64,000 nt of DNA from JAFGJQ01 sp964495075 (GCA_964495075.1 CAZBUJ010000023.1:1-64000); one strand, 5' to 3'. Positions 17,338 through 26,954 are shown, counted from the stretch's first letter. Translations and numbers: made by a program. The notes: generated by a model from the letters alone, not told the origin.

Positions 17338-17574
17338 ATGAACAAGACGGGTTTTGGACGCACCACGAAAGTCGTTACGCTGGCCACACTGCTTCTGTCC
17401 TGCAACATCCTTGGGGTTTCCTGCACGGGCCAGGACGTGATGGACAACATCGTGGCCGGCGCGTTGGGGTACGTTAAGAGCGAAACGACTTCGATCCTGA
17501 ACTCGCTCATCACGGCCGACGACGTGTTGGGCAGCGACCTGTTCGGGAACGTGCTCAACAACGACGGCGAGTGA
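17338..17574 (+). CDS. Small exported protein, possible lipoprotein (78 aa)
   Basis: Starts MNKTGFGRTTKVVTLATLLL with two candidate lipidation cysteines (LLSC at 22 and GVSC at 29), followed by a short acidic and hydrophobic tail (VMDNIVAGALGYVKSE...NNDGE). No family is recognised. It lies 34 bases after the porin gene and before a strong terminator, so it is probably the last gene of the porin transcript. Alternative start: an upstream in-frame ATG at 17317 adds seven residues. Confidence 0.6.
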   Translation: MNKTGFGRTTKVVTLATLLLSCNILGVSCTGQDVMDNIVAGALGYVKSETTSILNSLITADDVLGSDLFGNVLNNDGE

Positions 17575-17578
17575 CCTC

Positions 17579-17626
17579 AGCCGGGTGCGGCGGTGTCGAC
17601 ATCGGCCCTGCCGCACCCGGCTTTCG
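17579..17626 (+). terminator. Rho-independent-type hairpin after the porin operon
   Basis: AGCCGGGTGCGGC (17579-17591) pairs perfectly with GCCGCACCCGGCT (17610-17622), an 18-base loop between, followed by TTCG. The T-run is short, but stem strength and place right after the stop codon fit a terminator. Confidence 0.7.
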
Positions 17627-17782
17627 CCTGATTCCCCGGACCCGGCCAAGCAGTGACGCAAGCGAATGGCTATCGGACGGAAGACGCGGTGAACCCGCCG
17701 GGACCCGTCGGCCTTCATTTGCGTCCGCTTGAGTTATATTCGACGCTTGTTCCGCACAGTCGCCGTGCGGGGCCAGCGGGGA

Positions 17783-18406
17783 ATGAGGCGAGCTTCCGTC
17801 CTGTCGTTGATGTTGTTGTTGTCCGGTTGCCAGGGGACGTCGCTGTGTTTGCTGGACCGATGTCCGCAATCGCCCGAGTCCGAAGCGCTGGCCGGCGCCA
17901 AGGCGGCTCCGGCCCTGGAAGCGCGGTACGGCGGCGTGATCCGCGATGCCGACGTCGAGGCTCGGTTGGAGCGCGTCGGCCGGCGGGTGACGCAAGCCAC
18001 GCCGGTCCTGTCGGGCATTTACCACTATCGATTGCTCGATACGGACCGACTGAACGCCTGCTCGCTGCCCGGCGGCCGAGTTTATCTGACCCGCGGGTTG
18101 TACGAGCGGCTTACGTCCGATGATCAGGTAGCCGCCGTGATCGCCCACGAAGCGGCCCACATCGCGGCGAAGGATCACTTCAAGCCGCGATGCGGATGCA
18201 CGGATGACGCGGTCAACCGCGAGATCCTGGCCGACGTACACGGCGTCGTATACCTTCAGCATGCGGGGATGGATCCCCGAGCGATGATCGAGGTGGTGAA
18301 GTTGATCAGTGAAGTGCAGCCGGCTGGATGGTCCGATACGCGCGTCCAGGCATTGACGCGACAACTCGATCGGGCCGATAAGTGCAGAGCCTTGGCACAA
18401 CGTTGA
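17783..18406 (+). CDS. M48-like zinc metallopeptidase lipoprotein
   Basis: A 207-residue product beginning MRRASVLSLMLLLSGCQG, a good lipoprotein signal with lipobox LSGC, so it is probably anchored in the inner or outer membrane facing the periplasm. The peptidase part has LPGGRVYLTRGLYERL, then AAVIAHEAAHIAAKDH (HExxH zinc site) and the downstream EILADVHGV segment that supplies the third ligand Glu and the conserved Asp. This is the layout of BepA/LoiP-type M48 peptidases that check outer-membrane proteins, in a short single-domain form. ATG 17783 is chosen over a TTG at 17729 because it gives a clean lipoprotein signal. Confidence 0.82.
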   Translation: MRRASVLSLMLLLSGCQGTSLCLLDRCPQSPESEALAGAKAAPALEARYGGVIRDADVEARLERVGRRVTQATPVLSGIYHYRLLDTDRLNACSLPGGRVYLTRGLYERLTSDDQVAAVIAHEAAHIAAKDHFKPRCGCTDDAVNREILADVHGVVYLQHAGMDPRAMIEVVKLISEVQPAGWSDTRVQALTRQLDRADKCRALAQR

Positions 18407-18603
18407 CACTTTCTGTGCGCCCAGCCGTATCACACGGTTGACTTGATCAGATCGCTCGGAATATCATCGGGCGAGCGGAAGGAAGCAGCGTGACACTCGG
18501 CGTAGAGTGCCGCGTGAACCGCTCGCCCCGTGCACGTTCGCGTGCCATTCGGAGTCAACCAGCCAACCGGTGAGTGAGGAGCCCAAAGAGGGAGGCGAGT
18601 ACG

Positions 18604-18759
18604 ATGTTCAAGAGAATGATGCTGTCTGCGGCCCTTTTCGTGATGGCCGTCATGTGCACGGCGTGTCAGTTGAACAACGCCGCGGAGCAGGACCTGAGCG
18701 GTCAGAACGCACACCCGCGTCATCAGACCGGGCTCGACAGCCAGGTCGGCGACCAGTAG
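18604..18759 (+). CDS. Tiny lipoprotein (51 aa)
   Basis: MFKRMMLSAALFVMAVMCTACQ is a lipoprotein signal with two possible lipoboxes ending at cysteines 18 and 21; only about 30 polar residues remain after processing (rich in Gln, Asp, His). AGGGAGG lies about 8 bases before the ATG. It resembles the entericidin-like minimal lipoproteins in size and layout, but sequence identity cannot be claimed. A terminator follows at once. Confidence 0.65.
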   Translation: MFKRMMLSAALFVMAVMCTACQLNNAAEQDLSGQNAHPRHQTGLDSQVGDQ

Positions 18760-18768
18760 AACGCGAGA

Positions 18769-18793
18769 GCCCCCGGCGGGCCCGGGGGCGTTT
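18769..18793 (+). terminator. Hairpin terminator after the tiny lipoprotein gene
   Basis: GCCCCCGG (18769-18776) pairs with CCGGGGGC (18782-18789), loop CGGGC, followed by GTTTCCC. It lies 10 bases after the stop codon. Confidence 0.65.
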
Positions 18794-18990
18794 CCCTGCA
18801 ACACGTTTACCCTGGCACGGGACCGCTCTCGTGCGGAGCGTTCGCTCGCCCGCACGGCGGCGGTCCCGGTCACTGCGCCGCCATCCCCGGGCAACCCGTC
18901 ACCGCGCAACCCGTCAGTCGGCAGACCGCCACCGGGCACACCATCACGGGGTGGATCGTGCGGCCGCCCCCTCGTCGCGGCGTTACCGCA

Positions 18991-21834
18991 TCACGGGGCC
19001 GGGACGGCGGATGTCGCCGACAGTTTCGCCGCCGCCGCCGGCGTGACCAGCACGCGGATCACTCGATCCGGTCGGTGATACCGGTTGAACACCGCCTTCA
19101 CGCCTTCGACGGTCGCCTGGGCATACGCCTCCTCGTCGTGCTTGACGTCTTCCAACGACCGGCCGCGGAAGTCGAGATCGGCCAGCACCCGCAGCCAGAA
19201 CCGCGGTTCCTTTCGTCGGGTATCCAGCTCGTTGGCAATCTGCTTCTTGGCCACGTTGAGTTCGTCCGGGGTGGGTCCTGCGGCGGCGAACCCGGCGAAG
19301 GCGGCGAGCACCTCGTCGGCCAGTCGCTCCGCCTGCGCCGGGTCGGTGGGCGCGGCACCGAAGAAGAGCCCCGAATCACGGTACGCGGTGGACGGCTGAC
19401 TCACCGCCCCGATCGAGTACACCAGTTGCTTCTCCTCGCGTATGTCCTTGATCATCCGGGTGGTCAGGATCTTGGACGCGAGGCCCAGGGCCCGCGTGTC
19501 CTGAACGTTCGACTCCTCGCAGGAGAAGAAGCCGGCAAACACCACGGCCTTCGGCGTCATGCTGGCAAACGACACGTTGTCCGTGTACGGGCCCTCACCA
19601 CGCCGCACGTCTCGCAGGGCGTCGAGCCGGTCGGCCTTCCGCGGGCGGGCGGGCAAGGAGCCGATGTACCGCATAACGAGATCCATGGCCGATGCTAGGT
19701 CGATGTCACCGACCACCGCCACCTCCATCGGGGCCTGCCGGGCCAGCCGGTCGTACCAGGCCTGGGCCCGGGCGCGGTCCTGCCGCTCCACCTGCTTCCT
19801 GGTAAGCATCTTCAACCGGGGGTCGCTGCCCGACAGCACACTGCGGACCGCCTTGGCCAGCTGGTACTGCGGGCTCGTCTGACCGGCCTCGATCTGCTCC
19901 AGCATCGCTTCCTGCCAGTTCTGGAAGGCGGACTCCTCGAGTTTGCCGTCGGTCAGGAGGGCATGCGCGAGTTCAAAACCGGTCTCGAGGTCCGAGGGCG
20001 AGCCGGAAATCCGGATCGCCAGCTGATCGGGGGTCTCGCCGCCGCCGATGGAGACCTTCTTGCCCGTGGTCAGGTCGCGAATGTCGGTGGAGGTCAGCCG
20101 ACTCGTGGCCGGCTGGTCCAACACCAGGGCCGCCACCTGCGTGATCCCGATGTTGTCGGCCGACTCCTCGATGGACCCGCCAGCCAACCGGATGCTGACC
20201 AGCACGGTGTCCTTCCGGTAATCCATGAAACGGTGGTGGACCCGGACTCCATTGGACAGCCAGGCGGACGCGATGCGGAGATCGTCATCCCGGGTCTGCT
20301 CGACGACCTTGCCCGGTTCCGGCCGGGCCGCGAGGATCGAGGTGGGGCGGTCCTTTTCGACCACGGCCTCCGTTTTACGAACCAGGGCCGCTTTGGCGGC
20401 GGCCAGGACTTCGTCCTGATCGGGGAGCTTGACGTCCTCTTTTTCCGGCATCGTGACAACGTAAGCGAAAGTGCCCGGCGCGAAGTGTTTGGCAAACGTC
20501 GCGTTGATCTCCTCCAGCGTGATTGACGGGATCAGCTTCTTGTACAGGTCAAGCCGCTGTTGGGCGGACATGATGGTGGACCCGTCGTTCACGGCCGAGT
20601 TGTAGCGGAACATGAACATCCGGGCCGGCTGGGTGGATTCCCGCTCAACGGCCCGTTCGGCCCGGGAGATGAACTCCGTCTTCGCCTGCTCCATCTCGTG
20701 GCGGGTGAACCCGTGCTCCCGGGCCCGGCTGACGGTCATGACGAACTCATCCAGCATCTTGACCCAGTTCCCCGGTTCCCCCTCTACGCTGCCCCAGACC
20801 ATGATGACTTCGTTGAAGAAGTTGCGTACCGACGCACGGCCCTCGCGGAACGACGCCTCCCCCGACTGCACTTTCTCTTCGAGCTGGCGTCCTACGATCC
20901 ATGAGCCGATGCTCTCCACCAGTTTCGTCCGCAGGGCCTCCGCGGTGGTGACCGGCGGACGGCCCGGGGCCACGTTCATCACTTCGACTTCGGCGGTGGC
21001 AATCTCCGGGTCCGAAACCACCATGGCTCGGGTGGCGGTGAACGCCTTGATGTCGCCCTTATGCTGCGTAGGCACCGGCTTGTCCGCTTTGTAGGAACCG
21101 AAGTTCTTCTCGATGAGCGGGATCTGTTCCTTGGGGTCCGCGTCCCCGACCACGATCAGCGTCATGTGCTCCGCCCGGTACCATTTGCGGTAGTAGTCGA
21201 CGAACTCCTGCCGCGAAAACTTCGCGATCAGTTCCTCCTTGCCGATCGGCAGCCGCTCGGCGAACCGGGAGCCGGGGAACATCATCGGATAGAGCTTGTC
21301 GCGAATTCGCTGCTCCGGGCCTTGTCCGGAGCGGACCTCGGCCAGGATGACGCCGCGCTCTTTCTCGATTTCATCGGTGAGCAACAGCAACCGGAACGCC
21401 TGGTCGGACAGGCACAGCATCGCCTTGTCGATGGTGGCCGGCTTCACGTCCGGCGTGAACAGCATGTATGCCGTCTGGTCGAAGCTCGTGAACGCGTTGA
21501 TGTCGCCGCCGAACTGCATGCCGATGCTCTCGAAGTACTTGATCACTTCGCCGGGCGGGAAGTTCTCCGAGCCGTTGAAAGCGAGGTGCTCGATGAAGTG
21601 CGCGATACCACGCTGGTCGTCCGTCTCGTTGAGCGAGCCCGTCTTGACGTTCAGCATGAGGGCCATCTTGCCCGGCGGAACGGCCTGCCGTCGGATGATG
21701 TAATGCAGCCCGTTGCTCAACTCTCCGCGAACCAGGTTCGGGTCGCTGGGCAGCGGGGTGGAGGCGGCCCAGGTCGGACCACGGGCAACAAGCGGAAGCA
21801 GCAATACGATGAACAAACGGCGATCGCGGAACAT
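18991..21834 (-). CDS. M16-family zinc metallopeptidase, two-domain, exported
   Basis: A 947-residue insulinase/pitrilysin-type peptidase with both halves of the M16 clamshell in one chain. Signal peptide at 1-23 (LFIVLLLPLVARGPTWA). The N-terminal half has the inverted zinc motif H79-F-I-E-H83 and the downstream EIEKERGVILAEVRSG segment with the third zinc ligand. Residues about 510-930 form the inactive partner half (LSNGVRVHHRFMDYRKDTVLVSIRLAGGS...). The active-site partner motif Arg/Tyr pair lies in the SIGAVSQPSTAYRDSGLFF region. Probably degrades peptides in the periplasm. It stands alone, convergent with the preceding lipoprotein gene. Confidence 0.9.
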   Translation of the reverse strand: MFRDRRLFIVLLLPLVARGPTWAASTPLPSDPNLVRGELSNGLHYIIRRQAVPPGKMALMLNVKTGSLNETDDQRGIAHFIEHLAFNGSENFPPGEVIKYFESIGMQFGGDINAFTSFDQTAYMLFTPDVKPATIDKAMLCLSDQAFRLLLLTDEIEKERGVILAEVRSGQGPEQRIRDKLYPMMFPGSRFAERLPIGKEELIAKFSRQEFVDYYRKWYRAEHMTLIVVGDADPKEQIPLIEKNFGSYKADKPVPTQHKGDIKAFTATRAMVVSDPEIATAEVEVMNVAPGRPPVTTAEALRTKLVESIGSWIVGRQLEEKVQSGEASFREGRASVRNFFNEVIMVWGSVEGEPGNWVKMLDEFVMTVSRAREHGFTRHEMEQAKTEFISRAERAVERESTQPARMFMFRYNSAVNDGSTIMSAQQRLDLYKKLIPSITLEEINATFAKHFAPGTFAYVVTMPEKEDVKLPDQDEVLAAAKAALVRKTEAVVEKDRPTSILAARPEPGKVVEQTRDDDLRIASAWLSNGVRVHHRFMDYRKDTVLVSIRLAGGSIEESADNIGITQVAALVLDQPATSRLTSTDIRDLTTGKKVSIGGGETPDQLAIRISGSPSDLETGFELAHALLTDGKLEESAFQNWQEAMLEQIEAGQTSPQYQLAKAVRSVLSGSDPRLKMLTRKQVERQDRARAQAWYDRLARQAPMEVAVVGDIDLASAMDLVMRYIGSLPARPRKADRLDALRDVRRGEGPYTDNVSFASMTPKAVVFAGFFSCEESNVQDTRALGLASKILTTRMIKDIREEKQLVYSIGAVSQPSTAYRDSGLFFGAAPTDPAQAERLADEVLAAFAGFAAAGPTPDELNVAKKQIANELDTRRKEPRFWLRVLADLDFRGRSLEDVKHDEEAYAQATVEGVKAVFNRYHRPDRVIRVLVTPAAAAKLSATSAVPAP

Positions 21835-22022
21835 TCAGGTATTCTCCTACGTGAGAGAGATTCACGAGCGGAACTGCGGCAAGCACGAAGCGTGACGCGG
21901 ACCATCCGATTCTTATTGTAAGGAGTGGGGAATCCCCGCTCTCACGACCGCGTGTAAGAAGTCGTAAAAGCTTGCACTCCGGCCACGAGTACGAACGGAA
22001 CGCGGCGCCCGGAATCAGTGCA

Positions 22023-22571
22023 TCACGAAATCGTGGAGGTGCACTGCATGCCGGCCGCGCCGGCGCCGACAACAGCCCGCTCGTGATCGAGCAGGAAGGC
22101 CTTGCGGCGCAACCCGCCCCCGAAGCCGTGGAGACTCCCCGCCGCGTTGATCACGCGATGGCACGGAACGATAATGGGGATGCAGTTCTGCCCGTTGGCC
22201 CGCCCCACCGCGCGTTGCCCGCCGGGTCGCCCGATGCGGTCGGCAAGTTGCCCGTACGAGACAGTCTGCCCATACGGGATCCGCCGCAGTCCCCGCCAGA
22301 CCCGCCTTTGAAACTCGGTGCCCCGGACGTCCAGGCGAACGGTGAATGAACGGAGGGTGCCATCGAAGTACGCGAGCAACTCGTCCATCGCCAGTCCGAG
22401 ATGCTTGTTGTCCGTGTCGATCATCCGGAGATCGTGGCGGGTCGCCCAGCGTGCCAGTTGCGCGGCAGCACCCCGGGTGGGGAAGCCGATCCACGCCAAT
22501 CCACGGCTGGTCGCCGCCAGGCTCAAGCGTCCGATCGGACTGTCGAGTGCCGCCACCGCGAGATCCTGCAT
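22023..22571 (-). CDS. ogt: Methylated-DNA-[protein]-cysteine S-methyltransferase
   Basis: Suicide repair of O6-alkylguanine. The 182-residue protein has the Ogt layout: an N-terminal ribonuclease-like domain (SPIGRLSLAATSRGLAWIGF) and a C-terminal helix-turn-helix domain with FQRRVWRGLRRIPYGQTVSYGQLADRIGRPGGQRAVGRANGQN leading to the active site IVPCHRVI and GSLHGFGGGLRRKAFLLDHE. The acceptor Cys is in PCHRV. ATG 22571 has GGAGG upstream; the upstream in-frame start at 22625 lies inside the btpA coding region. It follows btpA with a 13-base gap, so the two are probably one transcript. Confidence 0.93.
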   Translation of the reverse strand: MQDLAVAALDSPIGRLSLAATSRGLAWIGFPTRGAAAQLARWATRHDLRMIDTDNKHLGLAMDELLAYFDGTLRSFTVRLDVRGTEFQRRVWRGLRRIPYGQTVSYGQLADRIGRPGGQRAVGRANGQNCIPIIVPCHRVINAAGSLHGFGGGLRRKAFLLDHERAVVGAGAAGMQCTSTIS

Positions 22572-22584
22572 CGTGTGGTCCTCC

Positions 22585-23379
22585 CTACGCCCCACCCTCG
22601 CCCTTCGCCGCCTCGACGAATCCACGCGCCATGGCCGCGTCCACCGGTTCGTCCACGCAACCGCCGGGCTTGAGCCCGGATCCGACGATCACGCCGTCGC
22701 TTTCCCCCAGGTACGCGGCCACGGTTTCCGTCGTCACTCCGCTGCCCACCAGCAGCGGCCGGTCCGGTACCGCCCGCCGCACCCGCCGGATATTGTCCAT
22801 ATCCGCCGGCCGACCGGTCGACGTACCAGACACGATCAGCATGTCGGCATGCCCCCGGTAGGCCGTCTCCTCCGCCGCCAGGGCGATGTCCGGCTGACTG
22901 AGCGGGGACGCGTGTTTGACGTGTACGTCAGCGAGGATCCCCACGTCGCAACCCAGTCGCTGGCGGAGGCGCAGCGTGTCGGCCGCGCGTCCCTCGACGA
23001 TGCCCTGGTCGGTAGCGGCCACGCCGACGTGGACGTTGACGCGAATGAACGGCGCGCCGATCACCGCCGCCACGGCGAGCCCCGCCGCCGCGTCGTTGCG
23101 CAGCACGTTGATCCCCACCGGGATGGACACGGCCTGGATCACCTCCCGCGCCACCACGGACATCGACGCCACCGTCACCGGGTCCACGCGGTCCGGCGCG
23201 AAGGGGGCGTCGCCGATATTCTCCACGATCATGGCGGAGAAGCCGGCGTCCCGGAGCACGGCGGCGTCCCGCACGGCGCGGCGAATGATGACGTCGAGTG
23301 ACAATTTGTTATTGGGGCTGCCGGGCAAGGCGGGCAGGTGCACCATGCCGATCAGGATGGGAGTTCCCATGGAAATCAT
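22585..23379 (-). CDS. BtpA/SgcQ-family TIM-barrel protein
   Basis: About 264 residues, (beta/alpha)8 barrel. Typical BtpA-family opening MVHLPALPGSP, then GFSAMIVENIGDAPF, IPVGINVLRND, the N-x-H-V strand RVNVHVGVAATDQG, ADVHVKHASPL, and the phosphate-binding end GSGVTTETVAAYL...DGVIVGSGLK. BtpA was linked to photosystem I assembly in cyanobacteria, but most bacterial members have no known reaction and the fold suggests an enzyme on a phosphorylated small molecule. The start may be 23379 or the Met three codons on (23370). First gene of the btpA-ogt pair. Confidence 0.85.
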   Translation of the reverse strand: MISMGTPILIGMVHLPALPGSPNNKLSLDVIIRRAVRDAAVLRDAGFSAMIVENIGDAPFAPDRVDPVTVASMSVVAREVIQAVSIPVGINVLRNDAAAGLAVAAVIGAPFIRVNVHVGVAATDQGIVEGRAADTLRLRQRLGCDVGILADVHVKHASPLSQPDIALAAEETAYRGHADMLIVSGTSTGRPADMDNIRRVRRAVPDRPLLVGSGVTTETVAAYLGESDGVIVGSGLKPGGCVDEPVDAAMARGFVEAAKGEGGA

Positions 23380-23495
23380 GCGGCTTGTCCATTGTGCCGG
23401 CGCCCAGGATACCCGGCCTGCGCGTACCGTCAACGGCAGGCCCGGCCGGCTTTCCATTCCCCGGCCCCCCCGTCCTGCGATACAATCGCCCCGCG

Positions 23496-25661
23496 ATGTC
23501 TCTCCAGCAACAACCGGGTCTCGGCCACCGCGGCGCCGGTTCGGGGTCCGTGGTGCGGGCGTACGCCCTGTGTGCGTTCCTGGCCGCCATCAGCTACGTG
23601 AACGCGTTGACCAACGATTTCTGCGAGGATGACCAAGCGATCATTGTGGGGAACCCGCTGGTGACGGCCGATGACGGCTGGGGGAATATCTGGCGACGTC
23701 ATTACTGGCAACACCACGCCGACGCCTTCCTGCACCCCGACCTGCTGTATCGCCCCGTGACCATCGTTTCATATCGCGTGAATCATTTCGTCCACGGACT
23801 GCGAGCGAGCGGGTTCATCGTCACCGCCGTGATCCTGCACGTGTGCGTCACGCTGGGCGTGTATCGGCTGATGCGGCGGATGACCGATCGATCGGGTGCG
23901 TCGCTGCTGGCCGCCGCGGGCTTCGCGGTCCTGCCCGTTCACACCGAGGCAGTGACCCACATCGTGGGTCGGGCCGAACTCCTGGCGGCCCTGTTCGTGC
24001 TGGCCACGCTCCTGGCGTTCGCGCCACCGGGCGGGAACATCCGCCGCCGGCCGATCGCGTTCCGGATCGGGCTCGGCGCTCTCGCGGCATTCCTGGCGAT
24101 GGCGTCCAAGGAAACGGGGCTGGCGATCATTCTGCTCGTGCCGCTTTTTCAGTGGTTCTGGCGGAGCGGCCGTGCGCCGAGGTCCGGGCCGAACGGGAAC
24201 GGATCGCGCCTTTCGTGGCGACTCATCGTTGCCCAGCTCGCGACGGTGTCGATCGCGTTTGCCGTCTACATGCTGCTTCGCCGGGCGGCGCTGGGTGGCG
24301 TGCTGTACCAGCCGGTGACGCTCACCAAGTCCGTCAACGTCCTGGTCGATGCCACACCGTGGGAGCGGTTCTGCGGAATCCTCCAGCTTTGGGGTGGCTA
24401 CTGGGCGAAGACGGTCTGGCCGGCAAAACTCGTCGCGGACTACTCCATCAACGCGGTACAGGTGGCGAATGGCTTGCTTCACCCGCACGTGCTGTTTGGC
24501 CTGGCGGTGGCGGTGGCCCTCGTCGCGCTGGCGATCTGGAGTTGGCGGCGCGGGCAGCGAGCGCCGGCGGTGTGGCTTGGCGCGCTGGTGATCAGCTACT
24601 GGCCGACGTCAAACTCCGTCGTCCTGATCAAGGTCTTCTTTGCCGAACGACTCTGGTACCTGCCGTCCGCGTGGGCACTCATGCTCCTCGGCTGGGTGGC
24701 GTGGCGCGGTGTCGACGGTCTGGGACGGCGCCTCGCACGCGGCTCTCTGGTGCGTGGCGTTTCGCTGGCGTGCGTGATGGTCATCCTGACAGCGGGCATT
24801 GTGCGGTGCTGGCTGCGCAACCCCGCCTGGCGCAGCGATGCAGCACTGGTCGCGGCGAACTATCATGATCACCCGGACAGTATTCGGGCGCTGCTCGGCT
24901 ACGGCAAGTGGCTCGCGCGGAACGGCCGGTACGCCGAGGGCATGGCTCTGATGCAACGCAGCGTGCTTATCGATCCCGGTTTCGTCGACGGGCACCGTCA
25001 AATCGGTGCCACCATGCTGGCGGCAGGCGATCTGCAAGGCGCGGTCCATCACTTGTCGATCGCCGACCAGGCCGTTCCCGGGCACGGCCCGACACAGCGT
25101 TGGCTGGCGGCGGCGCAAACCGCCCTCGCCTCGCAGACATCCGCCATTCTCGACCCGCTTCGACGGCAGGTGGCCCAGCACCCCGACGATCTGGATGCCC
25201 TGCTCGAACTGGCCGCCCGTCTCCGGGACCTCGGCTGGCCGGATGCGGCCGCCGAGCGCCTGAGGAGGGCGCGGGACCGGTTCGCCGCCGACCCGCGGTT
25301 CCTGCATGAACTGGCCGTCACGCAAGTGGTGGCGGGTCGCCGTGACGATGCCGTCTCGACGTACCGCGACGTGATCGCCGTCGCTTCGCGGCAGGCGTCC
25401 GCTCGCGTCGAGTTGGCGATGCTCCTGCTCGACCGCCGGGCGGACGGAGACATGGCGGAGGCAAAATCGCTCATCGAGACGACGAGAAGCCTGGCCCCGG
25501 ACGACATGCAGGTGCAGATCGCGTGGGCCGAACTCCGGGCCCTGGAAGGGCACCGCCGCGAAGCCGCCCAACTGTACCGCCAGATCGCCAGCCGGGCGCC
25601 GCGGGGAAGCGACCTGCGCGAACAGTGCGAACTACGAGCGAGATTCTTGAACAGCGAGTAG
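23496..25661 (+). CDS. TMTC-like multi-spanning membrane protein with C-terminal TPRs
   Basis: A 721-residue protein. Residues about 20-440 contain ten or so membrane helices, with the first external loop reading NDFCEDDQAIIVGNPLV, the acidic D-D pattern that GT-C glycosyltransferases and TMTC proteins carry in that loop, and conserved YRPVTIVSYRVNHF. From about residue 450 (WRSDAALVAANYHDHPDSIRALLGYGKWL) the chain becomes a soluble TPR array to the end. Eukaryotic TMTC proteins are O-mannosyltransferases; bacterial relatives are poorly known and activity here is inference. A second relative is encoded at 26955. The ATG follows TACAAT (23481-23486), a possible -10 box, by nine bases. Confidence 0.78.
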   Translation: MSLQQQPGLGHRGAGSGSVVRAYALCAFLAAISYVNALTNDFCEDDQAIIVGNPLVTADDGWGNIWRRHYWQHHADAFLHPDLLYRPVTIVSYRVNHFVHGLRASGFIVTAVILHVCVTLGVYRLMRRMTDRSGASLLAAAGFAVLPVHTEAVTHIVGRAELLAALFVLATLLAFAPPGGNIRRRPIAFRIGLGALAAFLAMASKETGLAIILLVPLFQWFWRSGRAPRSGPNGNGSRLSWRLIVAQLATVSIAFAVYMLLRRAALGGVLYQPVTLTKSVNVLVDATPWERFCGILQLWGGYWAKTVWPAKLVADYSINAVQVANGLLHPHVLFGLAVAVALVALAIWSWRRGQRAPAVWLGALVISYWPTSNSVVLIKVFFAERLWYLPSAWALMLLGWVAWRGVDGLGRRLARGSLVRGVSLACVMVILTAGIVRCWLRNPAWRSDAALVAANYHDHPDSIRALLGYGKWLARNGRYAEGMALMQRSVLIDPGFVDGHRQIGATMLAAGDLQGAVHHLSIADQAVPGHGPTQRWLAAAQTALASQTSAILDPLRRQVAQHPDDLDALLELAARLRDLGWPDAAAERLRRARDRFAADPRFLHELAVTQVVAGRRDDAVSTYRDVIAVASRQASARVELAMLLLDRRADGDMAEAKSLIETTRSLAPDDMQVQIAWAELRALEGHRREAAQLYRQIASRAPRGSDLREQCELRARFLNSE

Positions 25662-25717
25662 AGCTCAAATCACCAATCAGTGATTCGGAACTGCCCATCC
25701 CTCGCCTTCCGGCTCGT

Positions 25718-26773
25718 CTACCGGAAGTGCTTTACCCACGCGACGCCGGTGCTTCCGGTCATTGGATCGGCGTAGGGAAGGATCTGCCCGCCGAACAGCT
25801 CCAGCTCCTCGTCGCTGGCCACCGTGTGACCGATCACGAGACCCAGCACCGCCCCCATCACCACGTCGGAGAAGTAATGCTCTTCGTCGTCCAGCCGCTC
25901 GATGGCGACCAGCGCGCCCAGCCCGTACAGGGGCACCCCCACCAGCGGCCCGTACTCCCGGTGCATGACCGACGCAAAACAGAACGTGCTGGACACGTGA
26001 GCACTCGGCATGGTGCCCCACTCCCCGTTGGGGGCATCATTCCAGGTGGCGACCTGGCCCGCCATGGTGGTCACCCCGTTGATGATCAAGGCACTAAACA
26101 GCTTCTTGCCGACGTTGTAGGTCTTCTCGTCCCGGGTCTGCTGACCGATGAGGTACCACGCACCGGCCAGCGCGAAGTGGGTACCGGGATTGCCCAGGGC
26201 GCCGAAGGTGTCATTGGCACCATCGGAGAAAATGTCCTTGTGGTGCAGGCTTTCCTCGATCGTCCGGTCCGGACCGGTCTGCTGGATAGCCAGCGAACCG
26301 CCGTAGGCCGCACCCAAGATGATGAGGTTCGGGGCGGCGGTGTAGACTTTCTTGGTATCGCGCCACAGGTCACCCGGCATGGCGGCGACGTCGCGTTTGA
26401 CCGTTTCCCAGAAGCCGGGCAAGGGGCCGGGGCGATCCACGCCCCGGGTTGTCGCCACGGTCTCGTCGTCCACGAACGACTGGAAGTCGTTCTCAGACGA
26501 GTCTTCGGGCGACACGTCGCCGGCCGGGCTGCCCGTCGGCTCGTCGTCATGCAGGTTGAAGAAGAATGTCGGACCGGCGGTGTTATGCGAGGCAAGCCGG
26601 TACGCCGGCGTGCGGGCCGACGCCGTATGGGCCGCCTGAACGGCGGCCCGTCGCTGTCGGGCGGCGTCGGCCACCTGGGCCCCCATGGCTTCCAGGGTTT
26701 GTCCGGTTCGCTGACTAGCGCATCCGCTGGTAACGACTGCCGCCAGCGCGAGAGGAATCCATCGTGTGAGCAT
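25718..26773 (-). CDS. PAP2-superfamily phosphatase lipoprotein
   Basis: 351 residues. MLTRWIPLALAAVVTSGCAS is a lipoprotein signal (lipobox TSGC). A long variable region with helical and acidic stretches follows to about residue 120. The C-terminal half has PAP2 motifs: MPSAHVSSTF (the usual P-S-G-H has Ala for Gly) and RLDDEEHYFSDVVMG, which gives the R-x5-H-x3-D pattern with catalytic His and Asp. The first KxxxxxxRP motif is not obvious, so activity is less certain. PAP2 enzymes dephosphorylate lipid or undecaprenyl pyrophosphates at the periplasmic face. It sits between two TMTC-like genes, which may use lipid-linked sugar donors; a shared role is inference. Confidence 0.78.
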   Translation of the reverse strand: MLTRWIPLALAAVVTSGCASQRTGQTLEAMGAQVADAARQRRAAVQAAHTASARTPAYRLASHNTAGPTFFFNLHDDEPTGSPAGDVSPEDSSENDFQSFVDDETVATTRGVDRPGPLPGFWETVKRDVAAMPGDLWRDTKKVYTAAPNLIILGAAYGGSLAIQQTGPDRTIEESLHHKDIFSDGANDTFGALGNPGTHFALAGAWYLIGQQTRDEKTYNVGKKLFSALIINGVTTMAGQVATWNDAPNGEWGTMPSAHVSSTFCFASVMHREYGPLVGVPLYGLGALVAIERLDDEEHYFSDVVMGAVLGLVIGHTVASDEELELFGGQILPYADPMTGSTGVAWVKHFR

Positions 26774-26917
26774 GATTGCGCCTCCGTGCCGCTCCTGCCG
26801 GCCTGTTGTCCTGATGCAAAGTGTACGGGAAACGAACCGGCACGGCGAGCCGAAACTCGGCGGAATCACGACCAGGATGTCATCGTGCTTCATCCGCGAG
26901 GGCGGACCCTGCCCGTC

Positions 26918-26947
26918 TTGAGCACGCAAGGCCGAACGTGCTATAGT
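26918..26947 (+). promoter_or_regulatory. Sigma-70-type promoter before the second TMTC-like gene
   Basis: TTGAGC (26918-26923), an 18-base spacer and TATAGT (26942-26947). The ATG at 26955 is so close that the transcript would be leaderless or nearly so. Confidence 0.5.
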
Positions 26948-26954
26948 CGCCGGG

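Noticed and set aside
15852..17561. A 569-codon open frame on the minus strand
   Set aside because: Antisense to the OprB porin, whose plus-strand product has a signal peptide and family motifs; the minus product has none.
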